Shown here one piece after another: positions 33,020-44,449 of a DNA stretch of 64,000 bases (position 1 is the stretch's first letter; each line of letters begins with the position of its first letter). Location: assembly GCA_003439945.1 (NCBI GenBank), contig QVRM01000948.1:1-64000 (forward strand). Direction: 5' to 3'. The notes beneath the pieces were generated by a model. That model was given only the letters and a program-made list of their open reading frames with translations, ran no database searches and was not told where the DNA came from. A program made the translations under genes and the position numbers. The DNA comes from Dermanyssus gallinae (Eukaryota > Arthropoda > Arachnida > Mesostigmata > Dermanyssidae).

Positions 33020-33872
33020 GCTCAACAGCGGAGGAACACATTGTTGAACAAGCAGTCGCGCGACCTTCCGCGAGCATTAGACAGGTGGCTAAAAGTGTCG
33101 GAGGTAAATCGCACCACTTTCCACGAGGTGTTAAATGAATCAAGACTACACCAGTACCCGCTGCAGCAAGTTCATGTCGTGCGGGATTCGAATTACCAGC
33201 CACGCATTCCTTACTATCGCTGGTTTCTGTTACAAGCGGCGGCCAATGTGGAATGTCCTGCTTCTGTTCTCTTCACGGACGAAGCGCCTTTCACACAATA
33301 TAGCGTGTTCAACCACACAATGTTCATTGGTTAGTCGAGGCAGCCCGCAAATGATCCGCCCGCATGCACACCAGTATCGCTTCTCTGTGAATGTCTGGCC
33401 TGGCATAGTGGACAATCAATTACCTTATCGGACTTTATATACGTTCCAGTTAAATGTATCAACATACTACATATTTGTGAGAAGAACCTTACCGGAACTC
33501 TTGGAATACGTTCTTCAGGGTATTTGGGCGAGTATACTGCTCCAGCATGATGCTGCCCCACCACACAACGGCCTTCAGGCACGGAATTATCTGGATGAGA
33601 CCTTTATCAATCGTTGGATTGGCCGAGGCGGTCCACACGCTTGGCCGCGATCGCCCGATCTATCCAGGCTCGACTTTTCCTTTGGGGCCTAGGACCTAGT
33701 CTATGCAACTTCCGTTGAGTCTCCCATTGATCTGATCGCCAAAATAATTACTGCTGCTGGAACCAATCGGGAGACGCCTGGTATCTCTGAACGCGTGCAA
33801 CGAGAACCTTGCCATCGCTACCGAATGCGCTTATTGGCTGACGGACATTCGTTTGACCAAATTTTGAACTAA
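33020..33872 (+). pseudogene. DD41D-type Tc1/mariner transposase, frameshifted
   Basis: Cut-and-paste DDE transposase remnant that would act in the nucleus on its own inverted repeats. A helix-turn-helix-like segment (EQAVARPSASIRQVAKSVGG) lies near 33,045-33,105. FTDEAPFT carries the first catalytic Asp (33,278-33,280). After a frameshift, FSVNVWPGIV lies near 33,380-33,410 and LLQHDAAPPH carries the second Asp (33,549-33,551). WIGRGGP and SPDLSRLDF carry the third Asp (33,672-33,674). Forty residues separate the last two. Relatives I recall have WPPRSPD where this copy has WPRSPD, which would give 41. A stop at 33,690-33,692 is followed in frame by more transposase, to a natural-looking end at 33,872. 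Another frame change lies near 33,105. It is dead as it stands. The rosa/DD41D assignment rests on spacing and motif memory. Confidence 0.8.
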
Positions 33873-34305
33873 ATATGTTTATGAGCTTCTACAGAAACTC
33901 GGAAAGCGGTCTCCGCGGTTTTACGAAAAAAGCAGACATAGTAGCTGCATGTATGCGCTAACATCCGATATGGTCATGTGGGAGATTTGAGTTACTTTTC
34001 AACCACAGACGTCAGCTCTACCAATTTGGTACCAAAATAATTCACTTAAGATGTACATTCGTCTAAACGTATTGGTTGTGCACGCGTAATGGAAACATTT
34101 CGAGAACCTAAGCGTGAAAGTTTGAACATGCAGAAATAAAGTCATACTTTTGTAAACTCTTCTTGACAACACAATAATCTAGGGTATAATTCTAACAATG
34201 TAGAATTTTCTCCCAAAGCGCCGGTATGCTCGGTTTTTCAACTGAGAAATGTGTAAATTTTCTCCTAGAACCTTAGTAAAACGTATCACCCAGTCTTCGT
34301 CATTG

Positions 34306-36340
34306 ATCAATGCGTTCGGTGAAGCTGATCTCCTCGGCAGGAGGAGCCAAGGCGTGTTTATATTGTATCGTACTAGTAACGCCTGTTGCTAATTTTCCTA
34401 ACGACATTTCAATGTATGTTTTAGCTTTTTAAACACACGTTTCATTTCGGCGCGATGTTCGAGGCCTGCTGGGCCTGCCTCGTTTGGTGTACCCCCAAAT
34501 AGCGCACTTTATCGCCACACACTCAGGACTAAATCATAGCCTTTTGTTTAAAACATAGTCTTGATAATAAAATACACTTTGATGTCTGTTTTCTTCTACG
34601 CCATTTGCTTTGAAAATGAATAGCATATCTAAGTGTCTCTTTTATTATAGTTTATGCTGCCCGTTTATGACAGGAATTCTCACGCCCGCCGTAAAACTTG
34701 CTGGTTAAAAATGTGGATCTCCGGCTTCCGGATATTTTGTTTTTTCGAAAACTAAACATGACTTTACAGATTTCCGATGTGCAGAGATAGGCACATTTCG
34801 TTCATAATGGTTCCGGCTTGCCATGTTGACGATGATACAAAATCGGGTGCGCTTGCTTCACTCCAACTAAAATACATCGCTTTTATCTCGTTGTTGTCCG
34901 TTTTTTAAGCCAATTCTTTAATTTCTATTTTAAAAATTGAATTCCTATGATAGCGTACATTATGTGGTAATGTATACAAATATATATATTAAATAAAATT
35001 CCTCCAGTGTAGGGTTACTTGTATAGGCTTCCGTTACTGCAATTTTGTCCACCCTGTCGTTCAAACTACTACCGCTACCCTCAATTTTGGTCGTTAGACC
35101 TAATAGCTAGTACGTGGATTTTTGTTGCGGTGGGGCAATACTTTGTTTGGGTCCATTGCACACGTTTATGTTAGAAACAGAAAATCGGCACCTACAAAAT
35201 CTCCCCCTATATTCAATGTGTGCAATCATTCTAGCGACTCGCATAGCATGCATGCGTATTGTTCTTCTCACCTCTGCTGTTTACGTGCAAGCATATTAGC
35301 CTGTTGCAGCCTTTACAGACAGTGCCAATAGTCCTTTTCTGAAACTGACAACACTTCACAAGTGTCCCAGGGTGGTCCTGGATTAAGTTAAATGTCACCG
35401 CCCAGCGACAACAATAACAGAAAGACCACTGCGGACGCCCGAAGCAGTTGAGATTTTGTGAATCGACCTTCAGGCAGGTTCATTGCTACACTCTCAATCA
35501 TTTCTATTTTGGCCTTCGATACCGTTGAAACTCTACTCGGGTCAGTAAAGCGATTTGTGATGCCTGGCATTTCATCTTTGCTTCTTTTTTTTTAACCAAA
35601 AGTATGCTAGCAGAGCGTACTAAAGTTACGCCTGGCCGCGAGCCGCCATCTTGTCGACTGATGACATAAAATTGAATGTTATATTTATTCCTAATAATGT
35701 CGTTTATGCTGTTTTCTAATACTGCGCTGCTGGTTCCTCGTTGAATTTTGAAGGATAACAGCTTTTCTCCTGTGGTAACCGCAGGCCTTTCTAATAGTTT
35801 GTGAAAAAATAGTTTGTTGCGTGGTTGGAGCCGGGCCATCCAGCGTTTCAGCTTGACGAATTTGTACGTCCGTAAGCTAATATAGAGCATTTCCGTAACA
35901 ATTTTATTTGGCGTGGCCGCTTACCCTTTATTAGTAGCCGGGTCAGCCCGGTGCAGGCAGAGGCCTGCACGTTAGGCGCACGAGAGACCGCGCAATTTAA
36001 AATCGCCTCTGACCATCTTAAAACAGTGTAGTCACTCGAATCAGGCGCCGAGTCTCATTGCAACGTACACGCGTGAAGACGCGTCATCAAGCTGCTTACC
36101 GAAGCGCCGCCTAAAGGTAGAGCGTGAAAACAGACGCCCGCTACGCAGCGAAACGTCTCGAAATCTGCATCCGATAGCCTCAACATCATAACTAATAGGC
36201 TTCATCAACTGCCACTCCGAAAGCAACAACTATGACGCCGTAACCAACTCGCAGCGCACGGAATCGCTAGAGAATTCCACTCTCGAACATAGCATGCCGA
36301 GAGCAGTTGCCAAACGATATCATAGGTATCAATACGATAT
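34306..36340. other. no gene recognised
   Basis: Unassigned. A 128-residue - strand frame at 35,504-35,890 has no recognised domain. AT-rich around 34,900-35,000. Confidence 0.5.
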
Positions 36341-36939
36341 GCATACTCAATCTGAGCGAAATAAATGTGATGATGAATTGCTAGAACAAAAGGGGACGAG
36401 AGGAAGGGAGGAAGGGACGAGAAGAAGGGAGGGAGGGAGAGAGAGGAACAGGAATGAATAGGGCACCTAGCGTGTCTATTGTGTTAGAGTCGTCTTTCAA
36501 GGCCATTGCTTTCTGTAATAATATCAGCTAGTTCAGCCAGCTACCACGACAATAGGCAGACAGACAGACAGACGTATGTGCTGCGGGTCTGTGTGTTTGC
36601 TTATGCGTATTAGCGTGTTCTTCGCGTGATTCGTGTAGGTCGTGTCGTTCGACGGAGCTTTTACAACTTCTGCAGCCGATCGCGTGTTGCATAAAGAGCC
36701 AGCTCATACATACATACATACAACCGACCCAACCGACCCACCCACCCAGCCACCCTGCGCCACTAACGTGATGAATCGCAAACAAGTCGCCTTCCGTATG
36801 TATAGTACGGCTTCCTAAGAACGATACAAAGAATGCTGCTGGCTCGCATCCGCTGTCTCTTGCCGCAACGACTCGCCAGGTCGCTTGTCGTCGTCGTTGC
36901 TGTTGTTGTTGTTGTTCTTTTCGTCGTTGTTGTTGTTGC

Positions 36940-36973
<34 letters not shown>

Positions 36974-37505
36974 GTCGTCGTCGAGGAGATCTCTTCTCGC
37001 CAGGCGTACCGTGCCATCGACAGAATACGTGGGCGGTCGATGCCCGCATCGACCGCACAACCGAGAGATTGTGCAAAGCTCGCCTCTGGACGATCCAATC
37101 ATAACAATGACAACGACCAACATAGCAACTTGTTAACATGAACAGCAACAACAACAACAACAACAACACCGTTGACATCAACAGCAACAACCACAACACT
37201 AATATCATCAACAACAACAGCAGCAACAACCACACGAATATCATCAACAACAACAGCATTAACACCAACAAAAATAAGAACAACATAAATAGCCGCTATG
37301 CTTTGCTTTGCGAACGCGGAGAACTGGCGCAAAGAGCAAAGATTACAGCAAAACCAACTTATTTTACCCAATCAAAAGTGTCGTCTACACAAACACACAG
37401 ACACAAGAAAGCTTGCGGTGCCGTTTGCCGTGCGTTTTGCTAGCCTGGGTGGAACTGTGGACCATTCAGAAAGGAATATTTTGCGTTTGCGGCAGTAATC
37501 CCTAG
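36341..37505. other. simple-sequence-rich stretch; inverted trinucleotide arrays
   Basis: A/G-rich run at 36,395-36,450, (CAGA)n near 36,552-36,572, and (CATA)n near 36,708-36,722. A (GTT/GTC)n array lies at about 36,888-36,985, and an (AAC)n-rich array at about 37,138-37,275. The long frames here (up to 252 residues) are poly-L, poly-V, poly-T or poly-N/Q translations of the arrays. No TE recognised; possible gene-flanking DNA. Confidence 0.6.
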
Positions 37506-37575
37506 TAGAACACCTTTTTTTAGAGTCGTTTTTCATAGTCTGATTTTATCCATGCTTAGCAGCAATATGTGCCAT

Positions 37576-37641
<66 letters not shown>

Positions 37642-37644
37642 TAT
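37576..37644. repeat. (TA)n microsatellite
   Basis: About 69 bp of nearly pure TA. Confidence 0.95.
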
Positions 37645-40600
37645 AAACATTTTCAAAAAATCATCCCATACCAAAGAGTTTGTATATAAATACCTATATC
37701 AAAATCAAGCAAAGACGCCACTTTATATTTATCGGATGCATCGATGCTTAAGTGTTTCGCAAGAAGCGCTACCGCTTATCGCTTGATTCTAAGAAGCCCG
37801 CCAAAATTAACGACAGTGTTCTAGAAGCTGGTAATGCGAGCACTTAGTTCTGACATAGTTTCACTGTCCAATCCCGATGGAGGCAGCATTACAGATGTAC
37901 ATAATGTATAATATGTATAATGGAGAGCTAAGTCACGTTTCTTTTATTGACTTCTCAAAACAGCTAACCTTAGCTAGACAGTGTGGCGACTATAGACGAC
38001 GCCGCTCTTGTGCGATATATCACGCGCGCGTCTTCACGGGTGTCACCGGACACGTGACATCAAACATTATCAAATAAATTATATTCAATTTATTTTTATT
38101 ACAGGTCTTGATCCGGTAGAGCTCACTTTCTTTACAGTACTAGGTCATGTCTTCTACTTAATGGCACACAAAGCAAAGCCAACACCAATGGCTCTTCTTA
38201 TCGCACCGGCCACGGGTTCATCCAATATATATATATACATATATCTATATATACGTTTGCCTGCAGATCCTACCTGATCGCTCGCACGTCGATCCTCAAC
38301 AAGTCCTGTCTCAGTGCATTCAGTCATGGCCCTGGGCGCCGCCGTGCTGGGGAACCCTGTCCACCGACAATTGGTAAAAGAGCAAATTGGCAATGCGTGC
38401 TTTATTTATATATGCCAACGCCAGCGGTTCGGCAAACCTGACAACGTGTCGACTCCACAACAGTCAGTCGACAGTACTTCTAACTGCGAACTCTAGGAGA
38501 GAGCACGCCAATGTTCAACTTTCTCCCGCCCGTCTATGACACCACGTATGTGCATGTTCACACCACAATAAGCATCAATGCAATGCGACAATAGGTTTTA
38601 CAAGTCGGAGTTATCATCAATAAGATTGCCTGATCGCAATCTACGATTTTGTCACAACAACACTTCCACAGCGTCCCAGTCGCAATGTCAAAACCACGTG
38701 TTCGAGGGCACTTAGTGAAATGGCAAACCGATTTAGAAAGACATTATTGTGAGGAACAAGTTTATAAGGAAGCCTGCTTGCACGGAAAATGATAAGTTAC
38801 GGCGATATATCCACGAGCAAGAATTCCATACATAGTGCATTTAGTCTTGCAATCTCATGAACGTAAATAACATTGAACAAATGCTAATAGATTCCACATC
38901 AAGCCTTTGCTGCCGCCTTTAGAGTCACAAAGGTCAAACAGTGAGGTCCACGAGGGCTGCCTGTATAATAATACTAGCGCTAATCTCTATATCGTCCAAA
39001 AAGCTTATATTAAACCCGAACTGCCTTGCTATACAATGATATTCCTCTTCGGCTGTGACGTTAGTTAGATTTTCTGGGAGTTTTAAAGTACAGCATGCAT
39101 ATATTATTTATCTTGCAGACAGTATAGCTTTCTTATCTCCAGTAGCATCTAAGAAGTTTCGCATGGCCACTACTTATAACAATAAAAAGCTCGCACATGA
39201 TACTCATAGAATTGCAATGAATACGTCTGAAATAAAACGCAGTGATGTTTTTTTCAGAGTGAAGGATTGTGTTGAGAACTCTAGTTAAGAGTAGTATGTT
39301 TCGAAAGCACATTGGTTTAGCATACCGAGTGCCTCAAATCATTTTCGTCTCGCTTCAACCCAAGCATGTACTTATTATTCAAGTACTATTTAGTGGATGT
39401 CTTGAGCCCAATGGGGTAGAAATAATGGTTACCCCTAAAATTTCGCTGACGCGACTACTTTTCGATAAACTCTATGTTCAGTTCCAGTTGAAAGATACAA
39501 TCGTGGCATGGAATCTACATGTTTAAACATTTCAAATTTCGGTGAAATTTACGTATATGAACTAGCTATGCTAACTTTAACGTAAACAGACAAATCCCAA
39601 CATAAGTGGCTTCAAATTAAAGTTCCAACCCTAAAAATAATTGTCAAACGTGAGCCTCTAGAGGTTTCCTCCTCTACCAAGTATGTTTACTAAAGCCCTA
39701 TTTGGTAACAGCTTGCCTGTGAAACCCCTTGCCTGATGAGAAATCAATTCTATAAGCCTAGTTTGTATAATTGGTCGCTGCCACAGCAGATTTACTACTT
39801 TATTGACAACAGACGTATTACCTTTATCGTCGTACTATTAGTATAAATCCATACAGTATAATAATCATATATAGCAAAAAAGACTAACATGTTTGGTTAT
39901 ATCTGTGTATTGTTCGATTGTATCTTGTAACGCTTGTTTTTTTATCACATTTAGTAATAAATAAATGGAAAAACAGTAAGAACTACACCGCGTCTTCTTA
40001 ACCGACTGACGCACACTAGATGTAAGACGTTTTATTCCCTGCTTCTCATATGTTCAGAAATAAACAGGTGATCCGGCCAGTACTCGGGTCAGGATTCCGA
40101 AGGCCAAAGTTACCGGCTTGGAATTCCGGCTGTATTAGAGGCCGGTTGCGTAGGCGGCTGTGTAGGTGACTGTAGAAATACTTAGCATAGCCTTATCGAT
40201 GAATAGAGTGGAATGTACCGGTAAACGGTGCTTTGACTCGCATCATCACAAAGGAACTTTCGGCCCACAGCAGGGCCGGAGTAAAACAAAGCCAGCATAA
40301 ACGCATCCCCTCATTTCTTTTCTAGCCTACGCAACTACATGAAGGCAATTGATTGTAGCTCTTGTCAGCATTCTGTGGGGGCGTTTCGGACACTTGAGGT
40401 GGGCGGTACCCTCCTAGAGGCCCGTCGATAGTTCCGACAGAGCGAGAGGTTGCAGTAGGCGTGAAGCTGCAGCGGCAAATAATTACGCATTTCCTATTTG
40501 GCTAAATAGCTATTTGTCCTGTCCGAATGGCAGACAAGATCCGAGTGCGCAACAGGGCCTAAGAAGGAAGTGCTCGTGTAGACGCTGATTAGTAGGTGCA

Positions 40601-40784
40601 TGTGTCTCTCTCTACTCGTGCACTCCTTCGTAATGGGCATATTTAGAGAAGGCATGGTCTGCTACCACTAGTGGATATCGTAGGAATGGCTCTTTAGATA
40701 CGCCGGGATAAATGTCTTGTATCTTATTCACGAGTATGTTTTGTTTTATTATGAACACCCAAACTGGGTAAACTGTGTATATGT
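37645..40784. other. no gene recognised
   Basis: Unassigned 3.1 kb. Frames at 38,154-38,393 (-), 39,055-39,288 (+) and 39,269-39,526 (+) were read and match nothing I can name. Confidence 0.5.
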
Positions 40785-41340
40785 TACATCAAAATGTTTC
40801 TAGAGCCCAACAATCTAGCGTTTTGCTAGTTCTGCTATAGACCTAACCGCCGGGCATACCGCGGCGTGGTATCGATCACATTTGCTCCAGCATTGTTTGC
40901 ATTGACATTCATCCTGTGGCTCATGAAAACCCTCCACGTTGCACAGAACATGATGAAATCCGTGAGCTGCAAAGGCCGTAGTGAGATGTCGTTCTTTTAC
41001 CCCGCTACCCCGCCATTCAGTGCTCGTCATTGCTAATTTTGGTTTCCCAGTTCCACATATAAACTTCAAAGGCGCACGTTTTCTTCAGACTACATCGTTT
41101 TTGTAGGTCTTCCGTCAGCAGCGGGCCACCCTCCAAGACGTGAAAAATTCTATTTCTGCATGTATTCGAAAGCGCAAAAACCCTCTTTAAAAAGAAAAAC
41201 CTCACTCCATCAATTAAACGCAATTCGCCCCTACTCCCAACCCATTCCATATTAGTGGAATGCCGTATGTGGCTTTGGGTGCTATCTGTATCCCGAAAAG
41301 AGCAATTGCTGCATGAACTGAAAGCATCTGTGGCCAATTA
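40785..41340 (-). mobile_element. C/H-motif LINE, 3' end
   Basis: C-terminus of a LINE protein. After LEGGPLLTEDLQKRC (about 41,090-41,135), a frame change leads into HLTTAFAAHGFHHVLC and FHEPQDECQCKQCWSKCDRYH (40,870-40,985). This is a C...H...C-x-C-x2-C-x3-C-x3-H cluster. The stop is near 40,815. The 3' UTR contains gcaaaacgctaga and cccaaactgggt (complement read) and ends in an A-rich stretch near 40,735-40,750. It matches the + strand copy at 55,110-55,410 through coding and UTR. Confidence 0.75.
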
Positions 41341-41344
41341 ATTG

Positions 41345-42859
41345 CCGCAGCTGCGATGGTGGCCTTCCTGACCCTCTCCAGGGTCCTTATTCACAAGTAT
41401 GTACTAAAACATCACCATATCGGGGTGACATACATTGTAAAACAGCATCGACGGCCCGTGCCGGTAGCCGGTTGTCGTAGCGACAAGCATTTACCAAGCT
41501 TCTATATAAATTCTGTCAACCCAAAAATGATTTTGCCTGCAATATACAGGATATGCTAACGGACTAGATTGTATTTGTCGCACTTAATATAGTCGAGATT
41601 ATATCGCAAGAATACGTAATTAAATATGTGCACACATATATATATATATATATATACATGTAATCATGTTGCAAATAAGTTCAAATATATTTGCTGTAAC
41701 GTGTGCTCGTCGTACAAGTAACATTCCTTTCAGAATTAAGACTTTAACCACTATTGTACTATTCTCTATCTCTATATTAGCCCGGCTTTGTGCAAATTAG
41801 AAATTGCCGGCCTCTATGTATCCTAAATTCTAATACACTTTTAGCCAGTACGTGTGTGTGTGTGTGTGTGTGTGCGGCCGTCATGTTCGACTTGTAACCA
41901 GCAACGGCTATGACCGCTGATTCGAAACTCGCTTACTGAAGAAGTAAACCTGATGCTACTGGTATGGTTGCCGCTGCTATCGGAGCTGGTGAAAGTGCCG
42001 TGAGCGGACTCAGTGCGGATCCGTCCTGGACCTTGCTTACGCGGGGAGTTTCGTTCGTTTGGTTAATGGACTTTCAAGGGCACTCACCTGCTGTGTGGAA
42101 GAGAAACGAATGTTCTACCAGACCATAAAATGAAGGCTAACTTGGGCCGAGCGCTGGGGAGAAAAACGGGCAGCACTTGGTAGGTTAGCTTGTTTCAAAT
42201 GCGCACGTTTTTGTCCTCTTTGCTGTCCCTTCTGACGCCCCCCCCCCACACACACACACACGCAACGGAAGAAAAAAAACGTACTTTCATGGACAAACTT
42301 GGCAATTGCCACCAATTTCCTGCTAGCTGATTGCTGAGCGGTAGCTGGCAGATGGCAATGAGAACACGAAGAAGAAACGAAATCGGTCACAGATAGCGAT
42401 GAGACTACAGCCGCTGGATAGATGATGCCGGCAAATGCCGGGTCAACCTGTATCTTTGTTAGGGCCAACCCTATCTTCTCTATCATGTACAAAGGATGCT
42501 AGCAACAGCCATATGCTAGACAGAGAAAAACTTTAGTATGGCAAAACTGTAGCCGTCATTGTACTGTTGTTCTCCCGTATAGGCTAGTCTTGCTAAGTTT
42601 ACATGCACTTATTATAAAGATGGCCAGGCTACCGTGGTCTGTCTGTTATAGTATCCTAACCAGTTCTCCCTACCACATTTGTACACTCTTGTAAATTGTA
42701 GGGACGTAACCTTCCTTAGCAACGCAACATAAATCAACCCAAATATAGTCGCATATTTAAAGCATATCACAAAGCTTTATTCACTATATTATTGGTAGTT
42801 ACAAGTAATCTACATATCTTATAAAAATAAACTAAAAATGTAATTCACACGTTGCTGCA
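41345..42859. other. no gene recognised; microsatellites
   Basis: (GT)n at 41,850-41,873, and a C run followed by (CA)n at 42,238-42,261. A short (TA)n lies near 41,637-41,655. A 125-residue - strand frame at 42,115-42,492 shows no domain and overlaps the microsatellite. Confidence 0.55.
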
Positions 42860-43680
42860 GTGATTGTGCGCATCGTGTCACATGGTAGCAGTTGATGTTA
42901 CATTCTCTACAAAATTTGCACACTCATTCGCCAAGTTATAACACGCTTCTCTCAGGCATATATAATGGTGACGGCTATGCCACGTTATTCTACACAACAG
43001 AGTCCGATTTGTTTGTAGAGCCCTTTCCCCCTTACCTGTAGAGAAGGCTGGCCCATCTGTATAGCTCTGCATTACAAAGTGTATATTTCTTTCTTCTCTA
43101 AACTCGAAGTATCAATCCAGCACATCTGCACTAAATGGTATTCTGTCTGATATAAGGTCCTCCGTAAACATTTTCTATCGACATAGTACCAACGCTAGTG
43201 TCACCGATGCGTTCCTAAGTAGTCCAAGCACACGTTGTATAAAACAGTTCTTAACTCGGTCGATGTTCTTGAGGTCTGTCAGTTTAAGGTGAGGCGTAAT
43301 CATTTGTAAGCTATATTGGACGATTGGTGCAACCTTTATCTTAAATAGATTGACAGCAATCTTTAGGTCGGTGTCACAAAGTTCTCCAAGAAGCATTATA
43401 GCTGAACAAGAGTGCTGTTTATCTTCCATAAGGCAATCTGCGGTGGCATATGCATTCTCATTGCACCACTTTGCTGGTTCGCTTAGATAGAATTATAAGT
43501 GGTATCGGGATTTTGCGAGAACTACCGGGTCATCGGCATAGAACGCATGTAGTGCCTTTACTTTTCGTAGAATTTCCGTCACACCTGCCACGTATAGTAT
43601 GAATAGAAACGGGCTTACAGAGCGTCCCTTCTCTATATGATTGAGTCTCTGACGTAATGGTCGCCGCTTTTAAGGAAGAT
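42860..43680 (-). mobile_element. C/H-motif LINE, RT end to C-terminus
   Basis: The longest copy of this LINE family here. Reading the - strand, RSVSPFLFILYVAG lies near 43,590-43,630 (the L-S-P-x-L-F block). HAFYADDPVVLAK follows near 43,520-43,555, with an intact YADD reverse-transcriptase motif, then a stop. Next come DLKIAVNLFKIKVAPIVQYS, LTDLKNIDRVKNCFIQRVLG and NASVTLALVLCR (43,175-43,430). After a frame change, MFTEDLIS leads to a decayed C/H cluster (HHYICLREACYN) near 42,930-42,970. The element is dead but shows that the C/H motif belongs to an RT-bearing LINE. Confidence 0.8.
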
Positions 43681-43698
43681 GCGTTGTGGTCAGCATTC

Positions 43699-43975
43699 AT
43701 GGCGGCGTGCTCCAGGGGACTAATGCGCTAGCTATGGTGGTCATCTACCGGGCTATCGCCGGTTCGACCCCAAATGGTGATCGAATTTTTATTTGAGCAA
43801 TGCTCTATGAGAATAGATGATAAACTTTATACCGCTGAGAGTCAGCAGCCATGCTGCTCCAAGGACTGTTCGAGAAAAATATCTCGACATGTCCGGCTCT
43901 TGGTGCATTTGCGTTATGCCTCGAGGCGGTTCCAAGCCTGCAGGGGACGGAGCCAGTCAGTAATCAGGTAATTTG
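43699..43975 (+). mobile_element. SINE-A copy 7
   Basis: + strand copy. Head ggcggcgtgctccaggggac (43,701-43,720), box B ggttcgacccc (43,761-43,771), body with the complement of the SINE-A core, ending near ggggacggagccag. The tail is lost. Confidence 0.8.
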
Positions 43976-44317
43976 CCCTTGAATCTGTCGTTCTTCTACG
44001 TGGTTCAGTGCAAACTCCATAGCGTCTGCAGTTGAGCATTTTCGAAGAAATCCGTTTTGTTCGGTCGGCAGTTAATCGATTGTGCACTCGTAGACCCCCG
44101 AGACGATGAATGAAGTAAGCACATTATGTATAACGCTGTTATGCTTTTTAATATTGTTTCTCTCAAAAGCTGTAATCTGTTAAAAATTGATTGATGTTCT
44201 CGCCGCGTTGTTGTCAAAGCTATTGTTGCATACATACATAAAAAGCCAAGCCTACTGCTCTTATACAATACGGTTACATAGAAAGCCAAGGGCCTACCGC
44301 TCTCATATTGCAAATGC

Positions 44318-44449
44318 TATATGCTTTATCATCTATTCTCAGTGAGCATCGCTCAAAGAAAATTTATCAACAACAGGGGTCAAACCAGGCGACACCCAAT
44401 AGATGACAAGCATGACTAGCGCACTAGTCCCCAAGACCACGTCGCCACT
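44318..44449 (-). mobile_element. SINE-A copy 8, head and part of the body
   Basis: Contains ttatcatctattctcagtga, then the box B complement region (ggggtcaaacc) and actagcgcactagtccccaa, ending in cacgtcgccac. Confidence 0.8.

Larger units (their letters stand above)
31701..34305 (+). mobile_element. long-TIR Tc1/mariner element with DD41D-type transposase
   Basis: The left inverted repeat spans about 31,701-32,240 and the right about 33,925-34,305. The right one is a diverged reverse complement of the inner ~400 bp of the left (for example catagtagctgcatgtat and aattcacttaagatgtac), and its outer end is lost or too diverged. Inside lie a (TA)n tract (32,512-32,623), a LINE-tail insertion (32,785-32,927) and a broken transposase (33,020-33,872). 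Terminal repeats of ~0.5 kb are unusually long for this superfamily. The foldback elements at 15,961 and 26,649 share this terminal sequence. Confidence 0.75.

Noticed and set aside
36528..37286. 252-residue open frame on the - strand
   Set aside because: Poly-L and poly-Q/R from trinucleotide arrays. Several other frames over the same arrays are equally long.
38154..38496. Coding exon near 38.3 kb
   Set aside because: The - strand frame looked non-random on reading, but I could not attach it to any family or find splice evidence.
43699..43780. tRNA gene
   Set aside because: It is the head of SINE-A. I could not draw a convincing acceptor stem, and the body matches nine other copies.
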